Source of the DNA: Bretschneidera sinensis
Taxonomy: Eukaryota > Streptophyta > Magnoliopsida > Brassicales > Akaniaceae
Direction: 5' to 3'
NCBI GenBank assembly: GCA_023935145.1
Contig: CM043700.1
Span: forward strand, 66,815,120-66,879,119
Length of the DNA: 64,000 nt
Below are positions 10,751 through 21,794 of the stretch, in pieces. Under the pieces are notes generated by a model. That model was not told the DNA's origin, ran no database searches, and saw only the letters and a program-made list of their open reading frames with translations. Both the position numbers and the translations under genes were made by a program. The first letter of the stretch is position 1; each line of letters opens with the position of its first letter.

Positions 10751-11045
10751 TGTTGGTGTTTGTCTAAGGTTTAAGCATGGTTTAACAAGGTTCTTCATTA
10801 GACCTTGGTGCCTCAGCACACAAAGTGTGCGCTTCAGCACATAGCAAGACAAAGAAGTGCAGCATCAGGTCAGGCCACAGTGCACACCTCCTCCAGGCTT
10901 CCTCTATGTTGGGCGCCGCAGCCTGACCTGATGCTGCACTTCTTTGTCTTGTTATGCGGTGAGGCGCACACTTTGTGTGCTGAGGCGCCAAGGTCTAATG
11001 AAAAACCTTATCAAACCATGTTTAAATCTTAGACAAACACCAACA
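10751..11045 (-). repeat. Palindromic 3' LTR of copia-A: two U3 heads in inverted orientation
   Basis: A 125-bp left arm (10751-10875) and a 125-bp right arm (10921-11045) are imperfect reverse complements around a 45-bp centre. The right arm read on minus is the LTR head TGTTGGTGTTTGTCTAAG, as expected for this 3' LTR, and the match to the 5' LTR (head at 27379) extends through the centre. The left arm is a second LTR head facing the other way, where the LTR tail (rc TGTTGGAAATCACC) should be. The LTR therefore lacks R and U5 but still starts TG and ends CA. Confidence 0.85.
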
Positions 11046-11181
11046 ATCTCTACCTTTTTCTAAGCGATTAAACCCGAATCCATTGTGTAGAGAACTCAGG
11101 ATCCAAACTCATCTTGAGTCATCATATTAACCGACTCCAATCCTAAGTACTCCAAGGCAATGATTGAACTTACTTAGAGGT
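11046..11181 (-). other. copia-A 3' end of internal region with polypurine tract
   Basis: The reverse complement closely matches copia-C 53424-53558: the end of pol, then GACTCAAGATGAGTTTGG, then the purine tract AAAGGTAGAGAT beside the LTR. It joins the pol piece at 17599 across Athila-1. Confidence 0.85.
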
Positions 11182-11186
11182 AGAAC
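11182..11186 (+). repeat. Target duplication AGAAC, left (Athila-1)
   Basis: Matches 17594-17598. It fixes the element ends at TG 11187 and CA 17593. Confidence 0.85.
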
Positions 11187-12464
11187 TGTTGTGAGTTTTA
11201 AATTACTTGCAAGTGCACGAGTCGTTTGCAGTATAGCGTTGTGCAAGTGCGAGGTCGAATCCACAGGGAATTGCATTGTGAAAGTATATTTTCAATCTAA
11301 ACTAACTCTATCTTAACCTAATTCTGAATTTCAGATGATAATTTGCAAAAGAAATTAAAATTAAACTAAATTGATTTTTAAAAACTAATAATTAAAACAC
11401 TAAGGTTTCCAAATCCACCCCATCGAAGTTAAGCATATATGTTCTAAAAATATAGCCTATCAAAACATTCCATGAATCCAACTATAAGACAAAAAACAAA
11501 GAATATCCCAACTAAACCAAAAGCATCCAATGTATCCGCTCTCAACAAATCACAAAGGAAATCCAATTTAATCGAAAAGCATTCAATGTATCCATCAGAT
11601 GAAACACAAGGAATATCCAACAGACAATTTAAACTCAATCAATTATAAGATTAACTCAAATAATTGACAGAACATTTATACTAAAAATTGTCAGATTTGT
11701 ACAAGCAAATCTGAACTACAACGCCAAACAACGGCGGGGCTTCATCTTCAACCTTAGCTGAAGAGTCTAGCCACTCATAACTATGAAACTATAATTCATA
11801 ATAAAAGTGCTAAACATTTAAACTAAAACAACTAAATGTAAAGAAATAAATAAATAACTTTACATGGGAGAAATTCCACTCGCTGACGAGCGGCGCTTCC
11901 CCTTGTGGTGACAAAGCCTTCGAGATCCACCAGAATGCTAGCGGACGTCCACCGGTAAACACCAAAGTGGCTCAGGAATTGTACACGAGTGGGTCTTATA
12001 TAGGCAAATACCATGAGTGCAATGTGTTTCCAATCCAATGTGGGATGTGGGATATAGAAATGTGTTTCCAACTGATGTGGGATGTGGGATTTAAGTCTTC
12101 ACATGCCCTTCAAAACTTCTATTCACGCTGAAATCCGGCACAGCCCGCACAACCTGACCTTTGTCTACTAAAACGGCCATAACTTTCTGTAGAAAAATCA
12201 TTTTTACGAGCCGTAAAATTCTCCAGAAAATAGACTTCTGGATCTTTCTAAGCATATATGGCTCATATCCTGGTTCCTCTTGAATCAATACAGTTTAATT
12301 TTCAAAGATGATTGATCTGTACGGGCAATTCTGGCAATTTTACTGAAACTTCTTTCCCAGTGCTTGTAAACCTGAAAAACAACGAAAACAACTCAAAGTA
12401 ACAAAATCCTAAGCTAACAAATGTAAATTAAGTGGCCAAAATATGCAATATTTTTCTCTCATCA
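11187..12464 (-). mobile_element. Athila-1 3' LTR (1278 bp)
   Basis: Both of its ends match the short partner LTR at 17365-17593. On minus it starts TGATGAGAGAAAAATATTG and ends CTCACAACA. A TATA-like CCTATATAAGACCC lies near 11990-12003 on minus. The internal 1.05 kb (about 11293-12342) has no counterpart in the other LTR. Confidence 0.85.
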
Positions 12465-13861
12465 AATACCCCCAAATTTACATTTTGCTAGTCCCTTAGC
12501 AAAACAAAATAAATAAATAAAAACTAAATGAAAAAACAAAGAACATAAAGATAAGTTCAGTATTCATAGTATCCAAAAATTTAAGGAGCATTCAAAATCA
12601 TGATATTCATTCATGAGCAAGCTTGAATAAGTCCAATCCATCTTCACAATGAATAAGAATTTAAAACCTAATTACTTACAAGAGGCATGGTAAGACATCA
12701 CAAACTTGAATCAGTGTAAAGTGATTTAGCATTTACAGATGAGGTTTCCAAATAACTTCAATGTACAAGGTAATCAAGTCTCAAGATCCACAGAATTTCT
12801 CATCGGAAAGAACAACGATGGCATAGTTTTTTTTTTATTTTATATATATATATATAAGGCTCTGCTATGTTTAGTTCCCTTAAGCTTTCTAATCGACCCA
12901 TGTAGCGAGTGTTGAGTCAATGACTCCCAAACCAGATGGTTTTAGGGCATTAGGTGTAAAGACACCCCTAAGGACTTACTAACTCGAGTAAAAAAGGCTA
13001 CGAAATTAAACCGACCTTAATACTACCAAGTAAAATTCCACCTTTTGACGTGAACACTCACTGTTTACTGAGGCAAGAGGTCCAGTTACTCAGCGGAAAG
13101 TTTCGTAATGATCATTATGAATAAAATTCCCACCTTTTGACATGAACACTCACTGCTTACTGAGGCAAGAGGTCCAGTTACTCAATGGAAAGTTTATTGA
13201 TGATGATCATTATAAATATTAGTAGTATTAGTTGTTTTTTTTTTATATATACATGCCCAAGTGTTTATCCAACAAGTCATCCAGTTTCAGTTAAGACAAG
13301 GAAACGTATACATTCAACTCACTTGTCATACCTCACACAAATATGTGCTGATGTGCTCGTGTTAGATTAGATCAAACATGTGAATTCTCGAAAATGCCTA
13401 AAGTAAGTAACTAAAGTTTAAACTCTATCATCAAATCATGTTTTCAAAGTTTTAAACTCACCAATGAAATCACATCAGAATTTTTCAGAACAACCAAAAT
13501 ATTTAGACGAACATGAACATACATTTATCTTTACGACAAAAAGATAACAAATTAGGACAAAGTGTGTGATGTGTCTCCCATACCCCCAAACTTAAATTAC
13601 ACATTGACTCCAATGTGTGACTAATATGGATAGAGCTGACCTGAGATATGGAGAACTATCTGGACTGGTATGGCTCATAGCATACCCCCAAACTTGAACT
13701 GAAGTACGTATTGTCCCTGAAAAATAAAAAAAACTGGAAAACAAAAAATACTGGAAACAAACATTAATCATAAAAATGCGAAATAATAAATAAACAGAAA
13801 CGATAAGCTGTGGGGTGCCTCCCATGAGCGCTAAGTTTAACGTCTTCAGCCAGACCCAACA
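12465..13861 (-). other. Athila-1 3' non-coding region with polypurine tract
   Basis: The polypurine tract (minus AAATTTGGGGGTATT, about 12465-12479) is beside the LTR. The rest is non-coding, with a TA microsatellite at about 12841-12856, a 91-bp tandem repeat (13031-13214) and T-rich runs. A second AGTTTGGGGG-like run on minus lies near 13583-13594. No ORF of merit. Confidence 0.7.
13031..13214 (-). repeat. 91-bp tandem duplication, two copies
   Basis: Copy 1 is about 13031-13121 and copy 2 about 13122-13214. Both contain CCTTTTGAC, GAACACTCACTG and GAGGCAAGAGGTCCAGTTAC. It lies in Athila-1 non-coding DNA. Confidence 0.85.
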
Positions 13862-15216
13862 TTAGTAATCGTGCCCAACGAAACGCTCCGCCATCTGATC
13901 AATAAATGGGAATGAAAAATGATCAGGTCTAATGGTAGCATTCAATTTACGGTAGTTGATACACACTCTCCAAATTGACTGAACACGAGTTGGAACCAAC
14001 TCGTCGTCCTTATGTTGCACTACCGTTAATTCAGCACATTTAGGCACAACATGAATCTGGCTCACCCACTTGCTATCAGAGATGGGATAAATGATCCCTG
14101 CCTCTAACAGCTTAATATCTTCTGCCCTCACAACCTCTTGCATAGCAGGGTTGAGCCTTCTTTGTGGCTCCCTCGATGGCTCAGCATCCTCCTCCAAATG
14201 TATCCTGTACGTCACCACCGAGGGGCTGATCCCTTTGTCATCCTCAATGGTCCAGCCTATAGCTTCCTTATGCTCTCTTAAGATGTCCAATAATTTATCC
14301 TCTAGAGCATCACCCCAATCTGAAGGTATAATCACAGGCAAACTATCGACTGAACCTAGGAACTTATACTTAAGATTATCTGGTAAAGGCTTAAGTTCCT
14401 TCTTGGGGGTTTCAGGTGCGGTGGTCTCCTCCGTCTTATTGCTCTTCCGAGGAGGAGACTCCAAAATGGCATTCACTTGCTCAAGTAATTTATCTAAATC
14501 CATATCCTCTCCAAATTGAGCAAAGCATGCCTCTAGGGGGTCCTCAATACGGGAGTCATCCACAATCTCCTCCGTCTTACTGCTCTCCCGAGGAGGAGAC
14601 TCCAAAATGGCATTTGCTTGCTCAAGTAATTTATCTAAATCTAAATCCTCTCCAAATTGAACAAAACATGCCTCCAGGGGGTCCTTAGTGCTTGATTCAT
14701 TCACAGTCTCCTCAAGAATCTCCTCTATCAAGCATACATTTCTCACTTCATCAAATTTATGTGGTTGCCTAGTGATATCAAAAATATTCAACTCCACTGT
14801 CATATTTCTGAAGGAGATCTTCATCACCCCTGTCCTACAATTTATCAGGGCGTTAGCCGTGGCTAAGAATGGTCGCCCTAGAATAACCGGTATTCGAATC
14901 CCTACATTCTGAACCGGCTCTGTGTCAAGCACAATAAAATCCACGGGGAAATAGAACTTATCCACTTTTATCAAAACGTCCTCAATATTCCCCGTGGTCT
15001 TTTCACTGACCTGTCAGCTAATTGAAGCGTAGTGGATATGGGCTTCAATTCTCCTATCCCCAACTGCAAATAGACTGAGTAGGGTAGAAGATTCACACTC
15101 GCCCCTAGATCCAAGAGAGCCCTCTCAATATGGCTGACTCCTATCGTGCAAGAGATGGTAGGACACCCCGGGTCCTTATACTTGATGGGTAGCTTGCACT
15201 GAAGGATTGAGCTGAC
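13862..15216 (-). pseudogene. Athila-1 protease and truncated RT
   Basis: Continues from gag after a TAG near 15217 (Gln codon). The protease active site DLGASVNLLPYS lies at about 15080-15125 on minus. A frameshift near 15000 precedes the open stretch from 14974 (VDKFYFPVDFIVLDTE, VILGRPFLATANALI). An acidic linker holds a 47-residue tandem duplication (14426-14683). RT begins with GWTIEDDKGISPS, SKWVSQIHVVPK and WRVCINYRKLNA, and ends at QMAERFVGHDY. The catalytic DD region and everything after it are absent, so RT cannot work. Confidence 0.85.
14426..14683 (-). repeat. 141-bp in-frame tandem duplication in the pol linker
   Basis: Two copies of DPLEACFxQFGEDxDLDKLL plus EQxNAILESPPR, offset by exactly 141 bp (14683 and 14542). 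Both are open in the same frame. Few residues differ between the copies. Confidence 0.85.
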
Positions 15217-17130
15217 CTACTCGGTCAAAAATGCATTTTTTGGGACATTCGTCCTCCTTTTGATAGTGACCAAGTCCTTTAGAAACTTAGCATATGATGG
15301 CATTTGATGGATGGCATCCAAAAATGGAATATTGATTTGGACTCGCTTGAATACCTCCAGAATTTCTTCATACTTCCCTCCTCTCTTCGGCGCCTGTAGT
15401 CTCTCGGGGTAAGGCGCTCTAGGTATAAATGACCTAGGAGGGTCCTTCTCAGTAGGTGTGGCTGTAGATGGTTCAGCATCTCTCTTCTCCGTGTTGTCAC
15501 TTCCTTGCCCTTGCTGTATAGCAGGGCTCTCTTCCACTCGATTGTCCACCTGTCTCTTAGACCTCAGTGTGACAATCGACTGTACTTGTTCCGCCCCATG
15601 CGTAGGAGTTGATGAACTCTCAACCATATATTGTCCTTTTGGGTTGGGCACGGGCTGACTGGGGAACTTCCCCTTCTCTCTCTCACCTAAGTGACTTGCA
15701 ATTTGCCCTATTTGACTCTTCAGCTTGGCAATTGCTTGGGTGTTTACCACTGTTGCACTCATCACATCACTCATATTTTGGCTAGTCACCTTCATGAACT
15801 CCTTAAGGGTGTCCTCTAGCGACTGTGAAACTGGCGCTTGTGTTTGAGTGGGTGCGTGGTAAGTAGGTAATGGTGCTGGATGGGCAGAACGACCATGATT
15901 AGGAATTTGTAGGGCAAATCCGGGAGGATATTGATTTTGAGCATGATGAGGGGCTCCTCCCTGATTCATTGGTTGGTTCTGCCTCCATGAAAAATTTGGG
16001 TGGTTCCGCCACCCTGGATTGTATGTCTCGGAGTACGATCTATTTGACTGCCTTCGAAAGTCATTGAAAGCATTTACTTGTTCCATAGGATACTCGGCAC
16101 AAGCCGACATTGATGGGAAATTCTGTGCTAGATGCATGGGACTAGCACAGATGGAACAACTTTCAACATTGAATGTGTTGGCAGCATTAATGGATTGGCT
16201 CACAGTGAGAGCGTCAATCTTTTTAGTGAGGGAATCTAATTTTATCCTCAAATCAGCGTCCTCCCTGACCTCATAGATGCCTCCCCTCTTAGGAGCACGA
16301 ATGGACTTATCTCGACAGCTTGAAAAATCCCACTGCTGTGAGTTGTCGGACAACTTGTCCAACACCATGTATGCTTCATCTCCTGTCAGACTCAAGAATG
16401 CCCCCCCATTAATAGACTCGATCATGCTACGGTTGGGTTGAGTCAACCCTTGGTAGAAGAATTGAACGAGTCTCCACTTCTCATATCCATGTGGAGGGCA
16501 TCTGATCAATAACTCTTTGAAGCGCTCCCAACTCTCAGAAAATTTTTCATCCTCATCCTAAGTGAAAGAGCTAATCTCCTTTCGGCACTCATTCACTCTA
16601 GACATTGGGAAAAACTTATGATAAAATTTGCTAAGCAGGTTTTCCCAAGATGTAATAGACCTGGGCATTTTGGAATCCAACCATGCCCTAGCTCTATCGT
16701 GAAGAGAAAAAGGGAAGAGTCGAAGATGGACTGACTCTTCAGAGAAGTTCTGGAATTTGAATGTGGTACAAATGTCTTTGAACTTCTTCACATGGCTATA
16801 AGGATTTTCAAGATCTAAGCCATAGAATGAGGGTAAGAGTTGGATGACATGTGGCTTCAAGTCAAAGTGGGTGGCATTGGTCGGTGGCAACACTATGCAA
16901 GAGGATGAGTTAGTCGCAACGGGTGCGAACAAGTCCCTAAGGGATGTAGTAGAGTCCACATTCCAAGCTCTAGGTTGCTCTACATGTTTAGGATGATTTG
17001 CATTCCTATAATTCTCTGCCATCTCAATAGTCTCTCTCTCAACTAGCGCTCTTTTCTGTCTCCTAAGAGTTCTTTCTAAGTCGGGATCTAAATGTATCAG
17101 ATCTAAGTCCAAGGATCTCCGACCAAGCAT
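15217..17130 (-). pseudogene. Athila-1 gag (capsid) with one stop
   Basis: Gag forms the particle that packages element RNA. The start ATG at 17130 (MLGRRSLDLDLIHLDPDLER) follows the leader. The retrotrans-gag core appears as FYGLDLENPYSHVKKFKDIC, LRLFPFSLHDRARAWL and SRVNECRKEISSF. A TAG at about 16558-16560 replaces a Gln codon, then the same protein continues (ESWERFKELLIRCPPHGYEKW, FFYQGL). A cysteine/histidine-containing stretch and the YNPGWRNHPNFSWRQNQP motif follow. It ends in a hydrophilic region before the protease. Confidence 0.87.
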
Positions 17131-17340
17131 ACACCAACAGAAAAAGCACTAAAGTAAACTAACCAGCAGAAACTTGCAGAATAAAATAAAATAACTGCAC
17201 AAATACCAAACACACTACTCACAAAATGAGCCAACAAAAAATTTTAAAATAATAATATTATTATTATTATTTTTTTTGGATAATTAACTAGTAGAAAAAT
17301 AAAATCAATTCAGACCAAAAATTTTCACAAACCAAACAAC

Positions 17341-17358
17341 TCCCCGGCAACGGCGCCA
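17341..17358 (-). promoter_or_regulatory. Athila-1 primer binding site
   Basis: On minus: TGGCGCCGTTGCCGGGGA, the standard Athila-type tRNA primer complement, six bases inside the 5' LTR end (17365). Confidence 0.9.
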
Positions 17359-17364
17359 AAAACT

Positions 17365-17593
17365 TGTTGTGAGTTTTAAATTACTCGCAAGCGCACGAGT
17401 CGTTTGCAGTATAGCATTGTGCAAGTGCGAGGTCGAATCCACAGGGAATTGCGTTGTGAAAGTATATTTTAGTGAAACTCCTTTCCCAGTGCTTGTAAAC
17501 CTGAAAAACAACGAAAACAACTCAAAGTAACAAAATCCTAAGCTAACAAATGTAAATTAAGTGGCCAAAATATGCAATATTTTTCTCTCATCA
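17365..17593 (-). mobile_element. Athila-1 5' LTR with large internal deletion (229 bp)
   Basis: The outer 100-125 bp at both ends match the 1278-bp LTR. The middle 1.05 kb, including the TATA region, is missing. The breakpoint is near 17470 with a short A/T-rich microhomology. Without its promoter this 5' LTR could not drive transcription. Confidence 0.88.
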
Positions 17594-17598
17594 AGAAC
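17594..17598 (+). repeat. Target duplication AGAAC, right (Athila-1)
   Basis: Matches 11182-11186. Confidence 0.85.
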
Positions 17599-19392
17599 CT
17601 TGGTGCCTAAATCTGCAGGATTTTCCTCCGTGGCTACCTTGTCCATATGTATGCATCCTTCCATAACATTTTCTCGAATGAAATGATACCGAACATCCAT
17701 GTGCTTTGTCCTCTCATGGAACACCGGATTCTTACACAAGTGCAACGCACTTTGGCTATCCGAATACACCACCACCTGCTCTTTCAGGACCTTCAACTCT
17801 TCTAACAACCCTTTGCACCACATAACCTCCTTAATGGCTTCCGTTGCTGCTACGTACTCAGCCTCGATTGTTGAGAGTGCTACCACAGGCTGCAACTGAG
17901 CCTTCTAACTTATACAGCATCCGTTTAAGCTGAAGAAGTAGGAGGTAATCGATCTTCTTTTATCTTGGTCTACTCTATAGTTCGAATCCACATAACCCTT
18001 AAGACAGATGGACTTACCCCTCTTCTCATAAATCAACCCGACTTCTGGGCTTCCCTTCAAGTACCTCAACAACCACTTCATCCCAAGCCAATGCTTCTTT
18101 CTGGGATTACTCATAAACCTGCTGAGAACACTTATTGTATAAGCAATATCAGGTCTAGTGCTTACCATGGTGAACATAACTGAACCAACCGCACTAGAGT
18201 AAAAGACCTTTTCCATTTCCTTCTTCTTGGCCTTCGATCTCGGATATTGATCGCTGGAGAACTTGAAATGACCAGCAAGTGGAACCTTCACTGGTTTACT
18301 ATCTTCCATAGAGAACTTAGATATCATCTTCTCTATGTAGGAGGTCTAAGAAATCTTCAATCTGTTTCTTTCCCTTTCCCGGATTATACTCATCCCAAGG
18401 ATCTTCTGTGCATGGCCAAGATCCTTCATCTTAAAACTCCTCACTGAGTTGAGACTTCAATTCTTCTATCCTCTCCATGCTGCTCCCAACCAGTAGCGTA
18501 TCATCAACATAGATGAGGATGATCACCACTTCCTCCACCTTGTGCCCCTTATAGTACAAGGACGAATCATAGTAGCTCTTCATGAAACCCAAGCTAGTTA
18601 TAAAAGAATCAAACCTCTTATTCCATTGCCGAGGTGATTGTTTCAGGCCATAGAGAGATTTCTTCAATTGGCACACCAACTCTCCTTGTCTTCCTTCATC
18701 ATAGCCTTCGGGCTGCCTCATATAGATGGTCTCATTAAGCTCTCCATGTAAGAATGCTGTCTTCACATCCATTTGCTCAATTTCTCAATCAAATTGGACC
18801 CCCATAGCCAATACTATCTGTATCATCTTATACTTCACAACCGGTGAGAATATTTCGGTGAAATCTATGCCTTCTCTTTGTGTGAACCCCTTCGCCACCA
18901 GCCTAGCTTTATACCGGACTTCATCCCTTGGAGGATTCCCTTCTTTGATCTTATAGATCCACCTACAATCCATAACTCTCTGTTTTTCTGGTTTGGGCAC
19001 CAATTCCCAAGAGTTGTTCTTCCTCAAAGAATCCATTTCTTCCTCCATAGCTAGCTGCCACTTTGACGACTCCTTACATTCCATGGCTTCCATGTAAGTT
19101 TCTGGTTCAACCATCCCTCCTTCTATCCAAGGAGATGCTACATTAGCATCTACAAACCCATATCTCAAAGGTGGTCTAACCACCCTCCTTCCTCAATCCC
19201 TTGTGAGCTGGTAGTCATTCTGACTTGCTACATCAACCCCTTCTAGTTCAGCCTCCTCTTGAGTGCCCTGAGCTTGGCCTTCATTAATGGGCTCTACCTG
19301 GTCCGAACCCTCTTGCCTTCCTTGCTCTACCTGAACTGAATTCTCTTTGATGCAATGCTCCACAAATTCTAGACTGGTTTGCTCACTAGCCC
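17599..19392 (-). pseudogene. copia-A reverse transcriptase and RNase H (broken)
   Basis: RT motifs: [82 protein letters not shown] and the catalytic YVDD (about 18505-18516). RNase H motifs: MFTMVSTRPDIAYTI, ALSTIEAEYVAATEA and YSDSQSALHLCKNPVFHERT. Interruptions include stops near 17903, 18429 and 18783 and a short deletion between 18431 and 18327, so the polyprotein is dead. The C-terminal end continues at 11181 beyond Athila-1. Confidence 0.9.
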
Positions 19393-20790
19393 CTATAGGG
19401 TTAGTTTCTCCAAATAGGGAAATAACAATTCATTAAAAATAACATCCTTACTTATTATGAGTTTCATTCCTTTTGGTTCTAAGGACCACAACCTATACCC
19501 CTTAACCCCATCACCATACCCTAGAAACACATATTTTCTAGACCTTAAGTTAAGTTTATCATCCTTTTGATGTGCAAATGCAGCATACCCAAAAGTCCTA
19601 AGGTTGCTCAACTCAGGGGGTTTCCCACTTCACATTTCCATGGGAGTCTTGAGCTCTAAAGCTCTAGAGGGCGATCTATTTACCAAGTATGCAGCAGTAG
19701 ACACAGCTTCCCCCCAAAAATATTTTCGTAATCCGGATCCTATTAACATGCACCTAACCTTTTCCATAAGGGTCTTATTCATCCTCTCAGCAACTCCATT
19801 TTGCTGAGGTGTTTTTACAACCGTTCTATTCCTTAGAATGCCATTTAACTCACAGAATTTATCAAAATCCTTATTACAAAATTCTAAGCCATTATCGGTT
19901 CGTAAAGCCTTAACTACCCTACCAGTTTGAGTTTCCAGCAACCTTTTTCCATACCACAAAACTTATTCAAAGCATATGATTTATTTTTAAACAAATAAAC
20001 CCAAATCTTTCTTGAATAATCATCAATTAAAGACAGAAAATAAAAGTTACCTCCCTATATTGGTGTTCTTGCTAGTCCCCAAAGGTCTGAATGAATGTAG
20101 TCAAGAATGCCCTTAGACTTGTGCACTCCGGTGTTGAAGCTGACCCGGTGTTGCTTCCCAAGAACATAACACTCGCAGAAATCCAATTTCTCTACTTTGT
20201 CACCACCAAGTAAACCATTCTTGTTGAGACTTGCAGTCCCTTTTCGCTCATATATCATAAGCGAGTGTGCCAAAAGGCTGCCTTATCCATCTCAGCCATC
20301 ATGCTTGGTGCTTGATCCTTGATTTTTGTCTCTCTGATCATCTCATAGAGTCTATCTTTTTTTACTACTTTGATCACTATCAAAGATCCCTTGGTCACCT
20401 TGATTTTTCCTCCCTCTGCTTTGTATGTATACTCCATGGAATCCAGCTGCCCCAATGAAATCAAATTCCTCTTTAAATCTGGAAAGATACCTCACATTCT
20501 GCAGTAGCCTTGTGACTTCATCAAACATCCTCAACTAGATGTCTCTTATCCCCCTCACTTGACAAGAAGTGTCATTCGCCAAGAAAACCTTTCCATCATT
20601 GGTTTCCTGGAAATTATTGAACCAATTTTGGTGAGGGCACCTGTGATAAGTGCACCCGGAATCTAGAATTCATTTCTTGCTGCCTTGCTTCCTGCTCACA
20701 TTTGAGCACATAACAAGAACATCATCTTGCTGTTCTCCTTTGGCAATCGAAGCCTCTCCATTGTTGGTATGGCTTCTTCCTCTCTCATCC
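19393..20790 (-). pseudogene. copia-A protease and integrase (broken)
   Basis: Protease: ILDSGCTYH near 20640-20680 on minus, preceded by a TGA where the family has Trp. The GAG-pre-integrase zinc region and GILDYIHSDLWG (first catalytic Asp) are near 20070-20120. LRTDNGLEF (second Asp) and PQQNGVAERMN (Glu) are in 19630-19959 and look intact. YLVNRSPSRALELKTPMEM and RKYVFLGYGDGVKGYRLW follow. Several stops and small indels break the frame. Confidence 0.87.
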
Positions 20791-21558
20791 CACATATTCT
20801 TCTTGCAATCTTCCTGAAATGGCCCTCCCTGTTGCAGTAGAAGCATCTTTTTCCTCCAAATCTCGGTTTGAAATGAGATCTCCCATGGCTCTGCTCTCTA
20901 CTTCTTGATTTCTCCTAGTAGTTGCCATGAATGCTACTGCCATTCCGAGTTACTGGCCTTCCTCTAACGAACAACCCTTCACCACTTGATGCTTCCTTCA
21001 TCTTGGCTTTGAAATCATGAGCCTTTAAGCATTAATCACGATTTCCTTGGTTAAAGTATCTCTTCCATATTCAACTGCATTAATCAAATTATCAAAACAA
21101 TCAGGAAGAGAATTCAATAAAATAACAGCCAATTGTTCATCCAAGAATGTTATGCTACAGCTATTCAAATCTTGAACTAGCTTGTTAAATTCATCAAGAT
21201 TATCTTGCAACTCTTTATTAGGATCCATTTTATAAGCAAAGATTCTTTTAAGAAGATAAATCTTATTAGGGAGAGTCTTGGTAAGAAATAACTCATCTAG
21301 TTTCTTCCATATGACAGTAGGATATTGCGAGTCTCCGCACTCCCTTGTGGCACTATCCGACATGTGCAAGAAAATGGTGTTGTATGCCATATTCTTCATT
21401 TAAATCCGCTGGACCTCTATGATACTTGCTGGAAAAGCATCATCTTCTCCAATCACCAAGTCTACCTTTTGTTACATAAGAACAGCCTTGATCTTTTGCT
21501 TCCAAAGAGCAAAGTCTCCCTTTCCATCAAACTTCTCAACAATGAAATTTGAAGCCAT
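20791..21558 (-). pseudogene. copia-A gag (broken)
   Basis: ATG at 21558-21556 begins the MASNF..EKFDG capsid start found in all three copia copies here. MKNMAYNTIFLHMSDSATRECG, LLKRIFAYKMDPNKELQDNL and LLNSLPDCFDNLI follow. Stops occur after VLM (CAA to TAA) and before MKNMAY. The CCHC knuckle CFYCNREGHFRK near 20830-20875 is followed by a 1-base deletion that shifts the frame. Confidence 0.85.
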
Positions 21559-21789
21559 CATGCGGAGAAAATCCCAGATTTATGCAGCACCCATAATTGC
21601 TTTCCAACTTCTTCTAAACCTAAAGAACACGATCAAAGATTGATCTCAATACCGTTCTTAAATCACCCTTAAGAACATGATCTGATCTTGATCTTTACTT
21701 TGTTCTTGAATCACCCAAGAAGTTGGTCTTTGATTCTTGGAGTCTTGCGCCGATACCTTCTGTTCCAGGTTCGATACCCACTGTCCAAA
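21559..21789 (-). other. copia-A leader between primer site and gag
   Basis: Matches the copia-C leader 49244-49467 in reverse complement (GATTCAAGAAC repeats). Copia-B interrupts it at 21790-21794, inside or beside the primer site. Confidence 0.75.
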
Positions 21790-21794
21790 GCTCT
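21790..21794 (+). repeat. Target duplication of copia-B, left (GCTCT)
   Basis: Pairs with GCTTT at 26456-26460, with one mismatch. Joining the two flanks gives an uninterrupted copia-A primer region. Confidence 0.7.

Larger units (their letters stand above)
11187..17593 (-). mobile_element. Athila-1: non-autonomous Athila-lineage LTR element
   Basis: A 6.4-kb element on minus, bounded by TG/CA and the 5-bp duplication AGAAC. It carries a primer site, gag and protease, and only the first part of RT. The rest of RT, RNase H and integrase are missing, so it depended on helper enzymes. The protein motifs (NPGWRNHPNFSW in gag; EAIGWTIEDDKGISPS and PSREPQRRLNP before RT) are Athila-type. The two LTRs differ greatly in length (1278 and 229 bp). 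Confidence 0.88.

Noticed and set aside
10782..11032. Overlapping short ORFs on both strands in the palindrome as genes
   Set aside because: They mirror each other because the sequence is an inverted LTR repeat, and similar ORFs appear in the LTR at 27053-27325.
10751..11045. The hairpin as a MITE or foldback DNA transposon
   Set aside because: Both arms match the LTR head of copia-A, the right arm joins the copia polypurine tract, and no transposase-type termini are present.
14091..14688. Plus-strand ORFs over the Athila-1 linker
   Set aside because: They are the antisense shadow of the duplicated acidic linker on minus.
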